In this document: positions 14,947-22,553 of the stretch, one piece after another
Layout: every line of letters starts with the position of its first letter
How positions within the stretch are numbered: the first letter of the stretch is position 1
Source of the DNA: an uncultured Roseburia sp.
GTDB lineage: Bacteria; Bacillota; Clostridia; Lachnospirales; Lachnospiraceae
DNA: 27,881 nucleotides
Direction of reading: 5' to 3'
Assembly: GCA_900550935.1 (NCBI GenBank)
Contig: URUD01000038.1
Coordinates: 1 to 27,881, forward strand
Translations under genes and position numbers: made by a program
The notes under the pieces: model-generated
Seen by the model: only the letters and a program-made list of their open reading frames with translations
The model's database searches: none
What the model was told of the DNA's origin: nothing

Positions 14947-17082
14947 TCACATTATTTCTTTTTTCTGTGCATCCAGTACAATGACCGTACGTGGTGGTAT
15001 CGTCAACAGCTTTTTTCCAATAAATTCCGTATACGTCTCCATATCTGTTCCATCCTTATATTCGACTGCCGTATTGATGCAGATATGCCATTCGTAGCCG
15101 TCCGGCAGATCCGGAAGCTGTATTTTAAGCGGTTCCCAGTACGCATTCATGGTATAGAAAACATATTCGTCTCTCGTATCTTTTTCATCCCGTCCGGCAT
15201 ACATGACACCGATCAGACGGGTCGTATAATCTGTTCCATTTTTCCACGGTGCACCATTGTGGATACTGATCTCCGGCAGGTTGGAAGTTGCGATCTTGGT
15301 GTTTTTCCTTAAGATTGCATATTTTTTCCGAAAAGCGATCATATAGCGGAAGAAATCGTGGATTTCCTGGTACTGATCCAGACGTCCCCAGTCCAGCCAT
15401 GAGATCAGGTTATCCTGACAATAGGCGTTATTGTTTCCAAACTGGGTATTGCAGAACTCATCTCCTGCGTAAAACATCGGGGTTCCACGGCTGCACATCA
15501 GCGTTGCAAACGCATTTTTTACCATACGTCTGCGCAGTCCCTCGACCTGTGCATCGTCGGTTTCGCCTTCTACGCCACAGTTCCAGCTGTTTCCATTGTT
15601 ATCCCCATCGGTATTGTTCCAGCCGTTCTTCTCATTGTGCTTGGTATTGTAGGAATACAGATCATACAAAGTAAATCCATCGTGGCAGGTAATAAAGTTC
15701 ACAGATGCTCCCTTTCCACGATAAGTCGGATCATACAGATCGGTCGAACCGGTAATACGGGTGATCGCAGCACCTGCCATACCCTCGTCGCCCTTTAAGA
15801 AACGGCGCATATCATCCCGGTATCTGCCATTCCACTCTGCCCAGCGGCTAAATGATGGGAAACTTCCTACCTGATACAGTCCACCTGCATCCCACGCCTC
15901 TGCGATCAGCTTTACTTTTCCAAGGATGGCATCACAGGCGATCGCCTGCAGCAATGGCGGGTCCGCAAGCGGCGCGCCTTTCTCATCCCTGGTCAGAATA
16001 GATGCAAGATCAAAACGGAAACCATCTACCCGGTATTCCGTTACCCAATAGCGAAGGCAGTCAATGATAAACCTGCGGACTGCCGGTTGATTGCAGTTCA
16101 TTACATTTCCGCAGCCGCTGAAATTATAATAATAGCCATCCGGTGTTAAAATATAGTAAATATTATTGTCGATTCCTTTAAAGGAAAAGCACGGACCATT
16201 TTCATTCCCCTCTGCTGTGTGGTTGAACACAACATCGAGGATCACTTCGATTCCGTTTTCTTTTAATTCGTAGATCAGACGTTTCAGTTCCTCCCCCTCA
16301 TGGTTATGCTCTACCACAGAGGTATAACTGGTGTTTGGTGCAAAGAAACAGACCGTGTTATAGCCCCAGTAATTATAGAGCTGCTCGCCATCCACGATAC
16401 GATAGCTTTCCATCTCATCAAATTCAAAGATCGGCATCAGTTCTACCGCATTGACTCCAAGATCTTTTAAATATGGAATTTTCTGCCGCAATCCCTCATA
16501 AGTGCCTTCCGTTCCCGGTAACACCTTAGAAGAGCCATGTTTTGTAAACCCACGAACATGCATCTCATAGATGATGAGATCTTCCGGATCATGCTCCAAC
16601 TGCTTGACCACACCCCAGTCAAATGTATTCTCCACAACTCTGGCATGGTAAACAAAATCCGCTCCGCCTTCCGGACGCTCGCCCCAGTTTCGCTGTCCTG
16701 TTACTGCTCTGGCATAAGGGTCGAGCAGGACATTTTTCCGGTCAAATAAAAGGCCCTTCTCCGGCTGATAAGGTCCATCCAGTTGAAAAGCATATTCAAA
16801 CTCTTCTATATTCAAGCCAAATACAAGCATCGAATACGTGTTACCAACATGATACGCTTCCGGATACTCAAGCACCGCAAACGGTTCCTTTTCCTGCGGA
16901 TGAAACAACAGCAGACTACAGCCTGTGGCACCAAACGAATGAATGGTAAAGCTGACGCCCCTTGTCGTTACTGTTGCGCCATCCCGGTTATAAAACCCCG
17001 GTCTTACCTGAAATCCGGCAATTTCATCCATAGGCTGAAGTCCCTGTGAATGTGTTTCTGCCCTCTGGGATAAAAAATTCAT
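14947..17082 (-). CDS. glgX: Glycogen debranching enzyme / isoamylase, GH13
   Basis: A 711-residue cytoplasmic GH13 enzyme that cleaves alpha-1,6 branches in glycogen or limit dextrins. An N-terminal beta domain (about 22-130, CBM48-like, FYNRDGATVTTRGVSFTIHSFGATG) precedes the catalytic barrel. DVVFNHTAEG is conserved region I. The nucleophile is Asp358 in GFRFDLAS, the acid/base is Glu395 in LIAEAWDAGG, and the third acid is Asp468 in FITCHDGFT. The length and the YYNFSGCGNVMNCNQPAV segment fit isoamylase/GlgX. It overlaps the upstream aldolase gene by four bases (ATGA), so both are translated from one message under the promoter at 17834-17862. Confidence 0.93.
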   Translation of the reverse strand: MNFLSQRAETHSQGLQPMDEIAGFQVRPGFYNRDGATVTTRGVSFTIHSFGATGCSLLLFHPQEKEPFAVLEYPEAYHVGNTYSMLVFGLNIEEFEYAFQLDGPYQPEKGLLFDRKNVLLDPYARAVTGQRNWGERPEGGADFVYHARVVENTFDWGVVKQLEHDPEDLIIYEMHVRGFTKHGSSKVLPGTEGTYEGLRQKIPYLKDLGVNAVELMPIFEFDEMESYRIVDGEQLYNYWGYNTVCFFAPNTSYTSVVEHNHEGEELKRLIYELKENGIEVILDVVFNHTAEGNENGPCFSFKGIDNNIYYILTPDGYYYNFSGCGNVMNCNQPAVRRFIIDCLRYWVTEYRVDGFRFDLASILTRDEKGAPLADPPLLQAIACDAILGKVKLIAEAWDAGGLYQVGSFPSFSRWAEWNGRYRDDMRRFLKGDEGMAGAAITRITGSTDLYDPTYRGKGASVNFITCHDGFTLYDLYSYNTKHNEKNGWNNTDGDNNGNSWNCGVEGETDDAQVEGLRRRMVKNAFATLMCSRGTPMFYAGDEFCNTQFGNNNAYCQDNLISWLDWGRLDQYQEIHDFFRYMIAFRKKYAILRKNTKIATSNLPEISIHNGAPWKNGTDYTTRLIGVMYAGRDEKDTRDEYVFYTMNAYWEPLKIQLPDLPDGYEWHICINTAVEYKDGTDMETYTEFIGKKLLTIPPRTVIVLDAQKKEIM

Positions 17083-17783
17083 TGTTCTTTGTCCTCCTGT
17101 TTGCCATACTTCCGATAGCCCGGATGTTTTCCACTCATTTTATAATAATTCTTCCGTAAATCCACAAGTCTGTCAACATTTTCCCGGTCGATCTCCTCTG
17201 CACCGCCAAGCAGATGGGCTGTCAATGTGATCCTGGCAAACTGCTCTAACGTTTCCATCCGGTAATATGCGGTATATACATCTGCGCCTACCGTCACTGC
17301 GCCATGATTTTTTAACAGGATCGCATCATGTTCCGGCAGATACGGGGTAATGGCATCCGGCACTTCCGGTGTTGATGGTGTCGCATAAGGCGCGATTGGC
17401 ACAGAACCGAGTGCAAGTACGGTCTCGATCATCGAATACTCGTCTAGCGGACGGTTTGCCACTGCAAAACCGGTTGCAACCGGTGGGTGTGCATGCAATA
17501 CAGCGCGCACATCATCCCGCACCTCGTAGCAGCGGAAGTGCATTTTCATTTCCGAAGAAGGACGGTAATTCCCCTCCGCCTCCAGGATTGTACCTTTTTC
17601 ATTGATCCGCACCAACATCTCCGGTTTTACCATACTTTTGGATACACCGGTCGGTGTGGCAAGAAATGTGCCATCCTCCAGTCTGACCGATACATTGCCA
17701 TCATTGGATGCCACCCATCCCAACTGCCACATACGATAGCAGACATCACAGATCTGTTCCCTTACTTCCATGTAACTTAACAT
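17079..17783 (-). CDS. Class II aldolase (L-fuculose-phosphate aldolase / AraD family)
   Basis: A 234-residue Zn-dependent class II aldolase. The metal ligands are His97 and His99 in LHAHPP and His160 in LLKNHGAV; the catalytic acid is Glu78 in RPSSEMKMH. SNDGNVSVR (26-34) and TPTGVSK (43-49) form the phosphate site. The family splits L-fuculose-1-phosphate, L-rhamnulose-1-phosphate or related sugars, or epimerises L-ribulose-5-phosphate; the MHFRCYEVRDD section favours a FucA-like aldolase, but the substrate is uncertain. No kinase or isomerase is nearby. The ATG has GAGGATAAGT upstream. The gene is first in a two-gene unit with glgX. Confidence 0.87.
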   Translation of the reverse strand: MLSYMEVREQICDVCYRMWQLGWVASNDGNVSVRLEDGTFLATPTGVSKSMVKPEMLVRINEKGTILEAEGNYRPSSEMKMHFRCYEVRDDVRAVLHAHPPVATGFAVANRPLDEYSMIETVLALGSVPIAPYATPSTPEVPDAITPYLPEHDAILLKNHGAVTVGADVYTAYYRMETLEQFARITLTAHLLGGAEEIDRENVDRLVDLRKNYYKMSGKHPGYRKYGKQEDKEQ

Positions 17784-17833
17784 ACTTATCCTCGTTTCTG
17801 CGCAAACGCTAATCCATCACAGACTTTTTTCTC

Positions 17834-17862
17834 ATTATACGACCGGAAACTGTGAATTTCAA
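17834..17862 (-). promoter_or_regulatory. Sigma-A promoter of the aldolase-glgX unit
   Basis: TTGAAA (17857-17862), an exact 17-nt spacer and a perfect TATAAT (17834-17839) lie on the minus strand, 51 nt upstream of the aldolase start. Confidence 0.82.
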
Positions 17863-17913
17863 TAATACTTTCTATTATCATGAACCTTGAGAAAAGAGTT
17901 GAACTTCTCATAC

Positions 17914-17941
17914 TTGTATTTTACCCGGAAAATGCTATGAT
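17914..17941 (+). promoter_or_regulatory. Promoter of the pectinesterase gene
   Basis: TTGTAT (17914-17919), a 16-nt spacer and TATGAT (17936-17941) with a TGC extension lie 44 nt upstream of the chosen start. This supports starting the protein at 17985 rather than at the ATG at 17880, which precedes the promoter. Confidence 0.65.
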
Positions 17942-17984
17942 AAAAGCAGCCAACTTGAATTTTTTAACCATAAAGGAGTACACT

Positions 17985-19010
17985 ATGTCACAGATCATCC
18001 ATGTGAATACCGATCAGAACGACCACAATGCTTTTCACAGCATCCACGAGGCACTGCAAAGTATTCCATCCGACAATACGACACCGATCACCATTGAGAT
18101 TGCCCCAGGTACTTACCGCGAAAAACTGACGATCGATAAACCTTATCTTACCCTGCTTGGCAGCGGCGCGCAAAACAGTGATACCATACTGACCTACGAT
18201 GATTATGCCAATGACACACTTTCGAACGGAGAAAAGCGCGGCACGTTCCGCTCTTACAGTGTTCTTATTGATACACATGATATTACCTTGCGCAACTTAA
18301 CGATTGAAAATGCCTCCGGTGATTCCAAAACGCATGGACAGGCGATCGCCCTTTATGCCGATGGAGACCGGATGCTTTTAGACCATTGCCGGCTGCTCGG
18401 CCATCAGGACACACTTTTTACCGGTCCACTTCCTCCAAAGGAGATCAAACCGGGCGGTTTTGCCGGTCCCAAACAGTTTGCACCACGCATCAATGGCAGA
18501 CATTACTACAAGGATTGCTATATCTGCGGCGATATTGACTTTATTTTTGGAAGTGCGACCGCATATTTTGAACACTGCACGATCGAATCCCTGTATCGCC
18601 CACTGGATGGAGAGGGTCAGATCCAGGGCTATACCACGGCTGCTTCTACCCCGGAGGGACAGGAATATGGCTATGTCTTCTCCCACTGCGCATTTACCTC
18701 TGCACAGTGTCCGGCTCATTCCGTCTATCTTGGCCGCCCCTGGCGTGACTATGCCAAGACTGTCCTGTTAAACTGCTCCCTTGGTGCACATATCCATCCA
18801 GCCGGTTTCCATGACTGGAACAAACCGGCTGCTCATGCAACCATGTTTTATGCAGAATATCAAAACACTCCCCTGTCAGATGATCCGTCCAGTGGAACGC
18901 CTGATGCAGCTTTTCCTGACCGTGCTTCCTTCTGCCACACCTTAACCGATGCGCAGGCGGCACATTATGCAAAAGAACTCGTTCTCGGGGACTGGGAACC
19001 GCTTGTATAA
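17985..19010 (+). CDS. Pectinesterase, CE8 family, apparently cytoplasmic
   Basis: A 341-residue right-handed beta-helix esterase that removes methyl groups from galacturonate methyl esters. Active-site residues are visible: Gln119 (HGQA), Gln141-Asp142 in GHQDTLF, Asp185 in GDIDFIFG, and Arg251-Trp253 in YLGRPW. Repeated turns such as DCYICG / HCTIES / HCAFTS reflect the beta-helix. The start is ATG 17985 with AAAGGAG upstream. There is no signal peptide or membrane segment, so it probably acts on imported oligogalacturonides, as cytoplasmic CE8 enzymes in other gut bacteria are thought to do. It is a single gene diverging from the aldolase-glgX pair; no other pectin gene is in the window. 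Confidence 0.93.
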   Translation: MSQIIHVNTDQNDHNAFHSIHEALQSIPSDNTTPITIEIAPGTYREKLTIDKPYLTLLGSGAQNSDTILTYDDYANDTLSNGEKRGTFRSYSVLIDTHDITLRNLTIENASGDSKTHGQAIALYADGDRMLLDHCRLLGHQDTLFTGPLPPKEIKPGGFAGPKQFAPRINGRHYYKDCYICGDIDFIFGSATAYFEHCTIESLYRPLDGEGQIQGYTTAASTPEGQEYGYVFSHCAFTSAQCPAHSVYLGRPWRDYAKTVLLNCSLGAHIHPAGFHDWNKPAAHATMFYAEYQNTPLSDDPSSGTPDAAFPDRASFCHTLTDAQAAHYAKELVLGDWEPLV

Positions 19011-19076
19011 TCTTTGAAATAATGTTAAAATACCATTCATAAACGATATGATTTAAAAACAGGGAGGTTACATCAC

Positions 19077-19229
19077 ATGCAGGAAAAAATTTACAAAGTA
19101 ATGGGTTCTACCGGAGCAGCAACACTCGCCGTTGGTATCTGTGTTCTGGTCGGTGGCATCGTATCTGGCATTCTTCTGATTGTAAATGGTGGAAGGCTTC
19201 TCAAAAATAAAGGAAACGTCATGTTCTAA
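19077..19229 (+). CDS. Small membrane protein, 50 residues
   Basis: A short ORF with a strong GGGAGG ribosome binding site 9 nt upstream of its ATG. The peptide begins MQEKIYKVMGSTGAATLAVG. One glycine-rich hydrophobic segment runs from about 15 to 37 (GAATLAVGIC, VLVGGIVSG, ILLIVNG), and a basic end follows (GGRLLKNKGNVMF). I recall similar proteins of about 50 residues, starting M-EKIYK-MG and ending GA+LL, in many Clostridia, but no function is known to me. A -10-like TATGAT lies at 19047-19052. The stop codon is inside the shared terminator and overlaps the stop of the convergent DUF4422 gene. Confidence 0.82.
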   Translation: MQEKIYKVMGSTGAATLAVGICVLVGGIVSGILLIVNGGRLLKNKGNVMF

Positions 19230-19245
19230 GTGACGTTTCCTTTTT
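19210..19245. terminator. Shared bidirectional terminator inside two convergent gene ends
   Basis: A perfect 12-bp stem (AAGGAAACGTCA with TGACGTTTCCTT, 9-nt loop) has T-runs on both strands. The loop contains the overlapping stop codons of the small membrane protein (19227-19229) and the DUF4422 protein (19226-19228). Confidence 0.9.
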
Positions 19246-20314
19246 GAATCCGTTTTGCTATTTCATATTCCACTTCCGAAATTTCTTCGTTTTCCACAAA
19301 TTCCCTATCCACTTCCGATAATTTCATTCTTTTTAAACCGCACACCGTATTCGCTTTATAATGCGTTATAATCTCATTTAATTTCCGGTAAAATGCGATC
19401 AAGGTCATAAAATCTGTGGTTTTTTCCAGTCTGCACGTTCCGGTACGCTTCTGCTCCCATTCCAGACTGCTGATCGCCTGCATGGCAAGGCGGCATTCAT
19501 GGTTTAAATCTGACACTTCCATCAGAATGTCCGGTCGTTTCTCATAATAGGAAAGAAAACATCTCTTTGCTCCCTCAATATCTTTCTCCCGGAAAAATCC
19601 GGCAATCTGCCGCTTTAATTCCCCAGTCTCTGCCTTTTCGCCGACCAGCCCGACCATGGTCTCCTTTACCTTAAGATGCTCTGTGACCACAAAGATATAA
19701 AAAAGGAATTCCGAAAAGAATCCAAACAGCCGTTTCTGATATCCGTCATATCCTGTCATATCGATCCGTTTCTGCGCCTCAAACAGCAATGGAAACAAAA
19801 ATTCCATATACCGGTCATACAGTGGCTTTGCCATGACAAACATATTACCAAAATAGGTCCGCTTCTCGTGCACAAGCCGCTCATAATTTTCATAATACTT
19901 CGGTGCAAGCTCCTTTATAACCTCGCCTAACACATCCAGATCCGCAGAGTTGTGCCTGTCATCGAACGCATCATAATAGGAATACTCCAGTGTCAGAAGT
20001 TTTGTCGTCACGACATCATATTCTGCCAGCAGTTCCCGCAGTTCTTTTTCTGTATACAGTTCTCCCTCTTCGTTGATCAGATATCGTCTGTAATGCGCGC
20101 AGCCGACATAGTCTGAAGTCCGGTCATTTTTCCAGACCCAGTAATGTCCGGTCAGCTCGCTGTAATACGGATTTTGCTCCGAGATCTGATCCCCGGTATC
20201 ATCTGTAAGGTATCCTAACTTATCGTGCAATGCGGCACCAACCTGCAGGGGCACATACAACGTATCCTGCGGCGGTGTAAATGGTTTGTGTGTCATCGTA
20301 TAGATCTTCATCAT
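19226..20314 (-). CDS. DUF4422 domain glycosyltransferase-like protein
   Basis: A 362-residue soluble protein. The first ~230 residues are a DUF4422 domain: YVPLQVGAAL (20-29), GYLTDDTGDQISEQNPYYSEL, HYWVWKN, and the DYVGCAHYRRYL block are its landmarks. DUF4422 proteins are found in capsule and exopolysaccharide clusters and are treated as glycosyltransferases, but the reaction is not established. Residues ~250-360 form a helical extension I do not recognise. It overlaps the upstream ABC ATPase gene by ATGA and has AGGAG 8 nt upstream, so it is the last gene of the cobalamin-riboswitch operon. No other polysaccharide gene is nearby, which makes its place there odd. Confidence 0.82.
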   Translation of the reverse strand: MMKIYTMTHKPFTPPQDTLYVPLQVGAALHDKLGYLTDDTGDQISEQNPYYSELTGHYWVWKNDRTSDYVGCAHYRRYLINEEGELYTEKELRELLAEYDVVTTKLLTLEYSYYDAFDDRHNSADLDVLGEVIKELAPKYYENYERLVHEKRTYFGNMFVMAKPLYDRYMEFLFPLLFEAQKRIDMTGYDGYQKRLFGFFSEFLFYIFVVTEHLKVKETMVGLVGEKAETGELKRQIAGFFREKDIEGAKRCFLSYYEKRPDILMEVSDLNHECRLAMQAISSLEWEQKRTGTCRLEKTTDFMTLIAFYRKLNEIITHYKANTVCGLKRMKLSEVDREFVENEEISEVEYEIAKRIQKGNVT

Positions 20315-21426
20315 GGCATCGGCTCCTGTATCTCAATCTTCTTTCCAAGTTTTTTTGCGTAGGCAAGCAGTGTCTCATTTTCCATATCCCACGCCCCAAA
20401 CTCACTCCTGCAGCAAATAACATGATCCACCTGACGGATCCATTCTCTTGCCCGTTCACACTGCACAGACGTGATCTTTGAAAATGCCTCCGCCTCGATC
20501 ACCTCTGACGCCAGTGCCTCTGCCACCGGATAATCGATGTCATTTTGAAACAGGATGCCGGTCACAAACGGAATCCCCTGCCGCTGTAACCTGTGATACG
20601 CTGCCTTGCCACTGCCGCCTCCGGCAATGACAAAAACTTCCGGCTCTCCTTTCGGTGCTTCCAATTCAACCATCCCACTCCTGTCATCATAAGATCCGCT
20701 CGTTAAATGAAACAGTCTGCGAATGTAATCTCCCTGAAAGATCTCATCCGGCGTTCCAATGCGCCACATCCTATCTTCTCCAACACACAGGATCAAATCC
20801 GAAATGCGTTCTGCCAGATCCAGCTCATGCAGCGATATAACTACCGTAAGATTCTTCCGTTTGGTCAGCCGCTGCAGGGCAGACAAAAATTCCAGTTTAT
20901 AACGGATATCCAGATACGAAGTCGGCTCATCAAGCAGGATCAGTTCCGGTTCCTGTGCGATCGCCCGGGCGAGCAGGACGCGCTGTCTCTGTCCATCACT
21001 GATCTTCGTATAATCCTGCTGCCCCAATGACGTGACCCCGACCAGTTCCATTGCTTCCTCTACCGCCTGTTCGTCTGCAGAAGACAGCACACCAAACCTG
21101 CCAGTATACGGATAACGCCCCATCTCCACCATATCCCGGCAGGTCATCAGTTCCGCATGAAGCCGCTCGGTAAATACGACCGCCATCTTTTTTGCCCTCT
21201 CCTCCCGGCTCATCCGGGCAAGATGCGCCCCATCCAGATAAACCATGCCCGTTACCGGGGCAAGCTGTGATGCGATACTTTTTAAAATAGTCGATTTCCC
21301 CGCGCCATTTGGCCCGATAAGCGTTAGGATCTCTCCTTTGTTTAAGCCAAATGATATCTCTTCTACAATTGGTTTTCCCTCATATCCAACAGAATAATTT
21401 TCTGCTTTCAAATAATAATCTGCCAT
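20311..21426 (-). CDS. FecE/BtuD-type ABC ATPase with an extra C-terminal domain
   Basis: A 371-residue protein. Residues 1-255 are an ABC ATPase of the siderophore/haem/B12 importer class: Walker A GPNGAGKST (38-46), signature ISDGQRQR (142-149), Walker B LILLDEPTS (162-170) and H-loop His200. The Q-loop reads VVFTERL (83-89) with no Gln, as I recall for some FecE-like ATPases of anaerobes. Residues 262-367 are an addition absent from BtuD: VFVIAGGGSGKAAYHRL starts with a Gly-rich nucleotide-like loop, and a compact alpha/beta region follows with HVICC at 335-339. The ATG lies 2 nt after the permease stop, with AAGGAAAG in front. It powers the permease encoded upstream. The added domain may be regulatory; this is inference. 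Confidence 0.92.
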   Translation of the reverse strand: MADYYLKAENYSVGYEGKPIVEEISFGLNKGEILTLIGPNGAGKSTILKSIASQLAPVTGMVYLDGAHLARMSREERAKKMAVVFTERLHAELMTCRDMVEMGRYPYTGRFGVLSSADEQAVEEAMELVGVTSLGQQDYTKISDGQRQRVLLARAIAQEPELILLDEPTSYLDIRYKLEFLSALQRLTKRKNLTVVISLHELDLAERISDLILCVGEDRMWRIGTPDEIFQGDYIRRLFHLTSGSYDDRSGMVELEAPKGEPEVFVIAGGGSGKAAYHRLQRQGIPFVTGILFQNDIDYPVAEALASEVIEAEAFSKITSVQCERAREWIRQVDHVICCRSEFGAWDMENETLLAYAKKLGKKIEIQEPMP

Positions 21427-21428
21427 GC

Positions 21429-22553
21429 TTATCTTTCCTTTTTCCGCAATAAAACAACGATCACAACCGGAGCTCCAAACACTGCCGTTACCGTACTGAT
21501 GGACAATTCTGTGGGAGCAAATATCGTTCTCGCCAAAAGGTCACAGAACAGACAGAACACACTGCCTCCCAAAAAGGTTGCCGGGATCATGATAAGCGGC
21601 TTTGTCGTGCCAAAGAGCTGTTTTACCAGATGCGGAACTGCGATCCCGACAAAGGACACCGGTCCTGCAAATGCCGTGATACAGGCTGCCAGAATACTGG
21701 AAAGCAGTACGAGTGCCACCTTTAACCTGCCCACATCCACGCCCATTGCCCTGGCATATCCCTCACCCAGACCAAATGCTCCGATGGGTTTTGCCAGAAA
21801 AAGGACACACACGGTACTCACAAACACAACGACCGCCATGACCGACACATTTTCCCACGACATTCCAGAGAAACTGCCCTTTGACCAGTTGTGAAGATTT
21901 ACGATATCCGCATCGTCTGCAAATGTCACGACAAAATCTGTGATCGCTGAACAGATATACCCGATCATGACACCACTGACGATCAGCATGGACATCTTAT
22001 CCACCGCTTTTGCCATTAAAAGCACAAATCCCATCGAGAAAAATGCCCCGAAAAACGCGGATAAAATAAGTGCCGCCGAGCTGACTTTTACCGCCTGTCC
22101 AAGCAAAAATACCATAACAAGCGCAACTGTCAGTTTCGCTCCGGATGAAATTCCAAGGACAAACGGTCCCGCGATCGGATTGTGAAAAAATGTCTGTAAC
22201 AGATAACCGGAAAGTCCCAGCGCACCACCTAAGATCGCGGCTGAGAGTGCTCTCGGAAGTCTGATCTGAAACAGGATATTTGCTTCAACCTGAGAGAGTG
22301 CCTCCCCTTTTATAAAACGAAATATCCCTTCCAGCGGAATGATTACACTGCCCATGCAGATATTTGCCAGAAGCAGGCCACCTAATAGCAAAAGCAGGCT
22401 CCCATATGCCACACCATATCGTTTCTTTTTCTGTTTTATCAGGGCAGCCGGTACAGATATGTCATCTCCGTTTCCCCTGTGAGCATCGAGTGAATGTCCT
22501 TTGTCAACGTTCCGATGGACATCGATTCCTGATATAAATTTTTTGTTGTGCAA
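21429..22553 (-). CDS. FecCD-type ABC transporter permease
   Basis: The inner-membrane channel of an iron-siderophore/haem/cobalamin importer. Family landmarks are IRLPRALSAAILGGALGLSGYLLQ, FHNPIAGPFVLGISSGAKL and VGIAVPHLVK, with about ten hydrophobic helices. The start is uncertain. A TTG at 22553 has AGGAGGG 9 nt upstream but lies 115 nt inside the substrate-binding protein gene, and the first ~45 residues then look unlike permease. The membrane part begins near residue 48. No ATG exists in between; a CTG at 22440-22442 overlapping the upstream TGA is another option. Either way the gene is translationally linked to its neighbour. It forms the transporter with the binding protein upstream and the ATPase downstream. 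Confidence 0.9.
   Translation of the reverse strand: MHNKKFISGIDVHRNVDKGHSLDAHRGNGDDISVPAALIKQKKKRYGVAYGSLLLLLGGLLLANICMGSVIIPLEGIFRFIKGEALSQVEANILFQIRLPRALSAAILGGALGLSGYLLQTFFHNPIAGPFVLGISSGAKLTVALVMVFLLGQAVKVSSAALILSAFFGAFFSMGFVLLMAKAVDKMSMLIVSGVMIGYICSAITDFVVTFADDADIVNLHNWSKGSFSGMSWENVSVMAVVVFVSTVCVLFLAKPIGAFGLGEGYARAMGVDVGRLKVALVLLSSILAACITAFAGPVSFVGIAVPHLVKQLFGTTKPLIMIPATFLGGSVFCLFCDLLARTIFAPTELSISTVTAVFGAPVVIVVLLRKKER

Noticed and set aside
17784..17830. Catabolite-repression (cre) or LacI-type operator at TGCGCAAACGCTAA
   Set aside because: Only partial match and no symmetry around a central CG; not enough to call.
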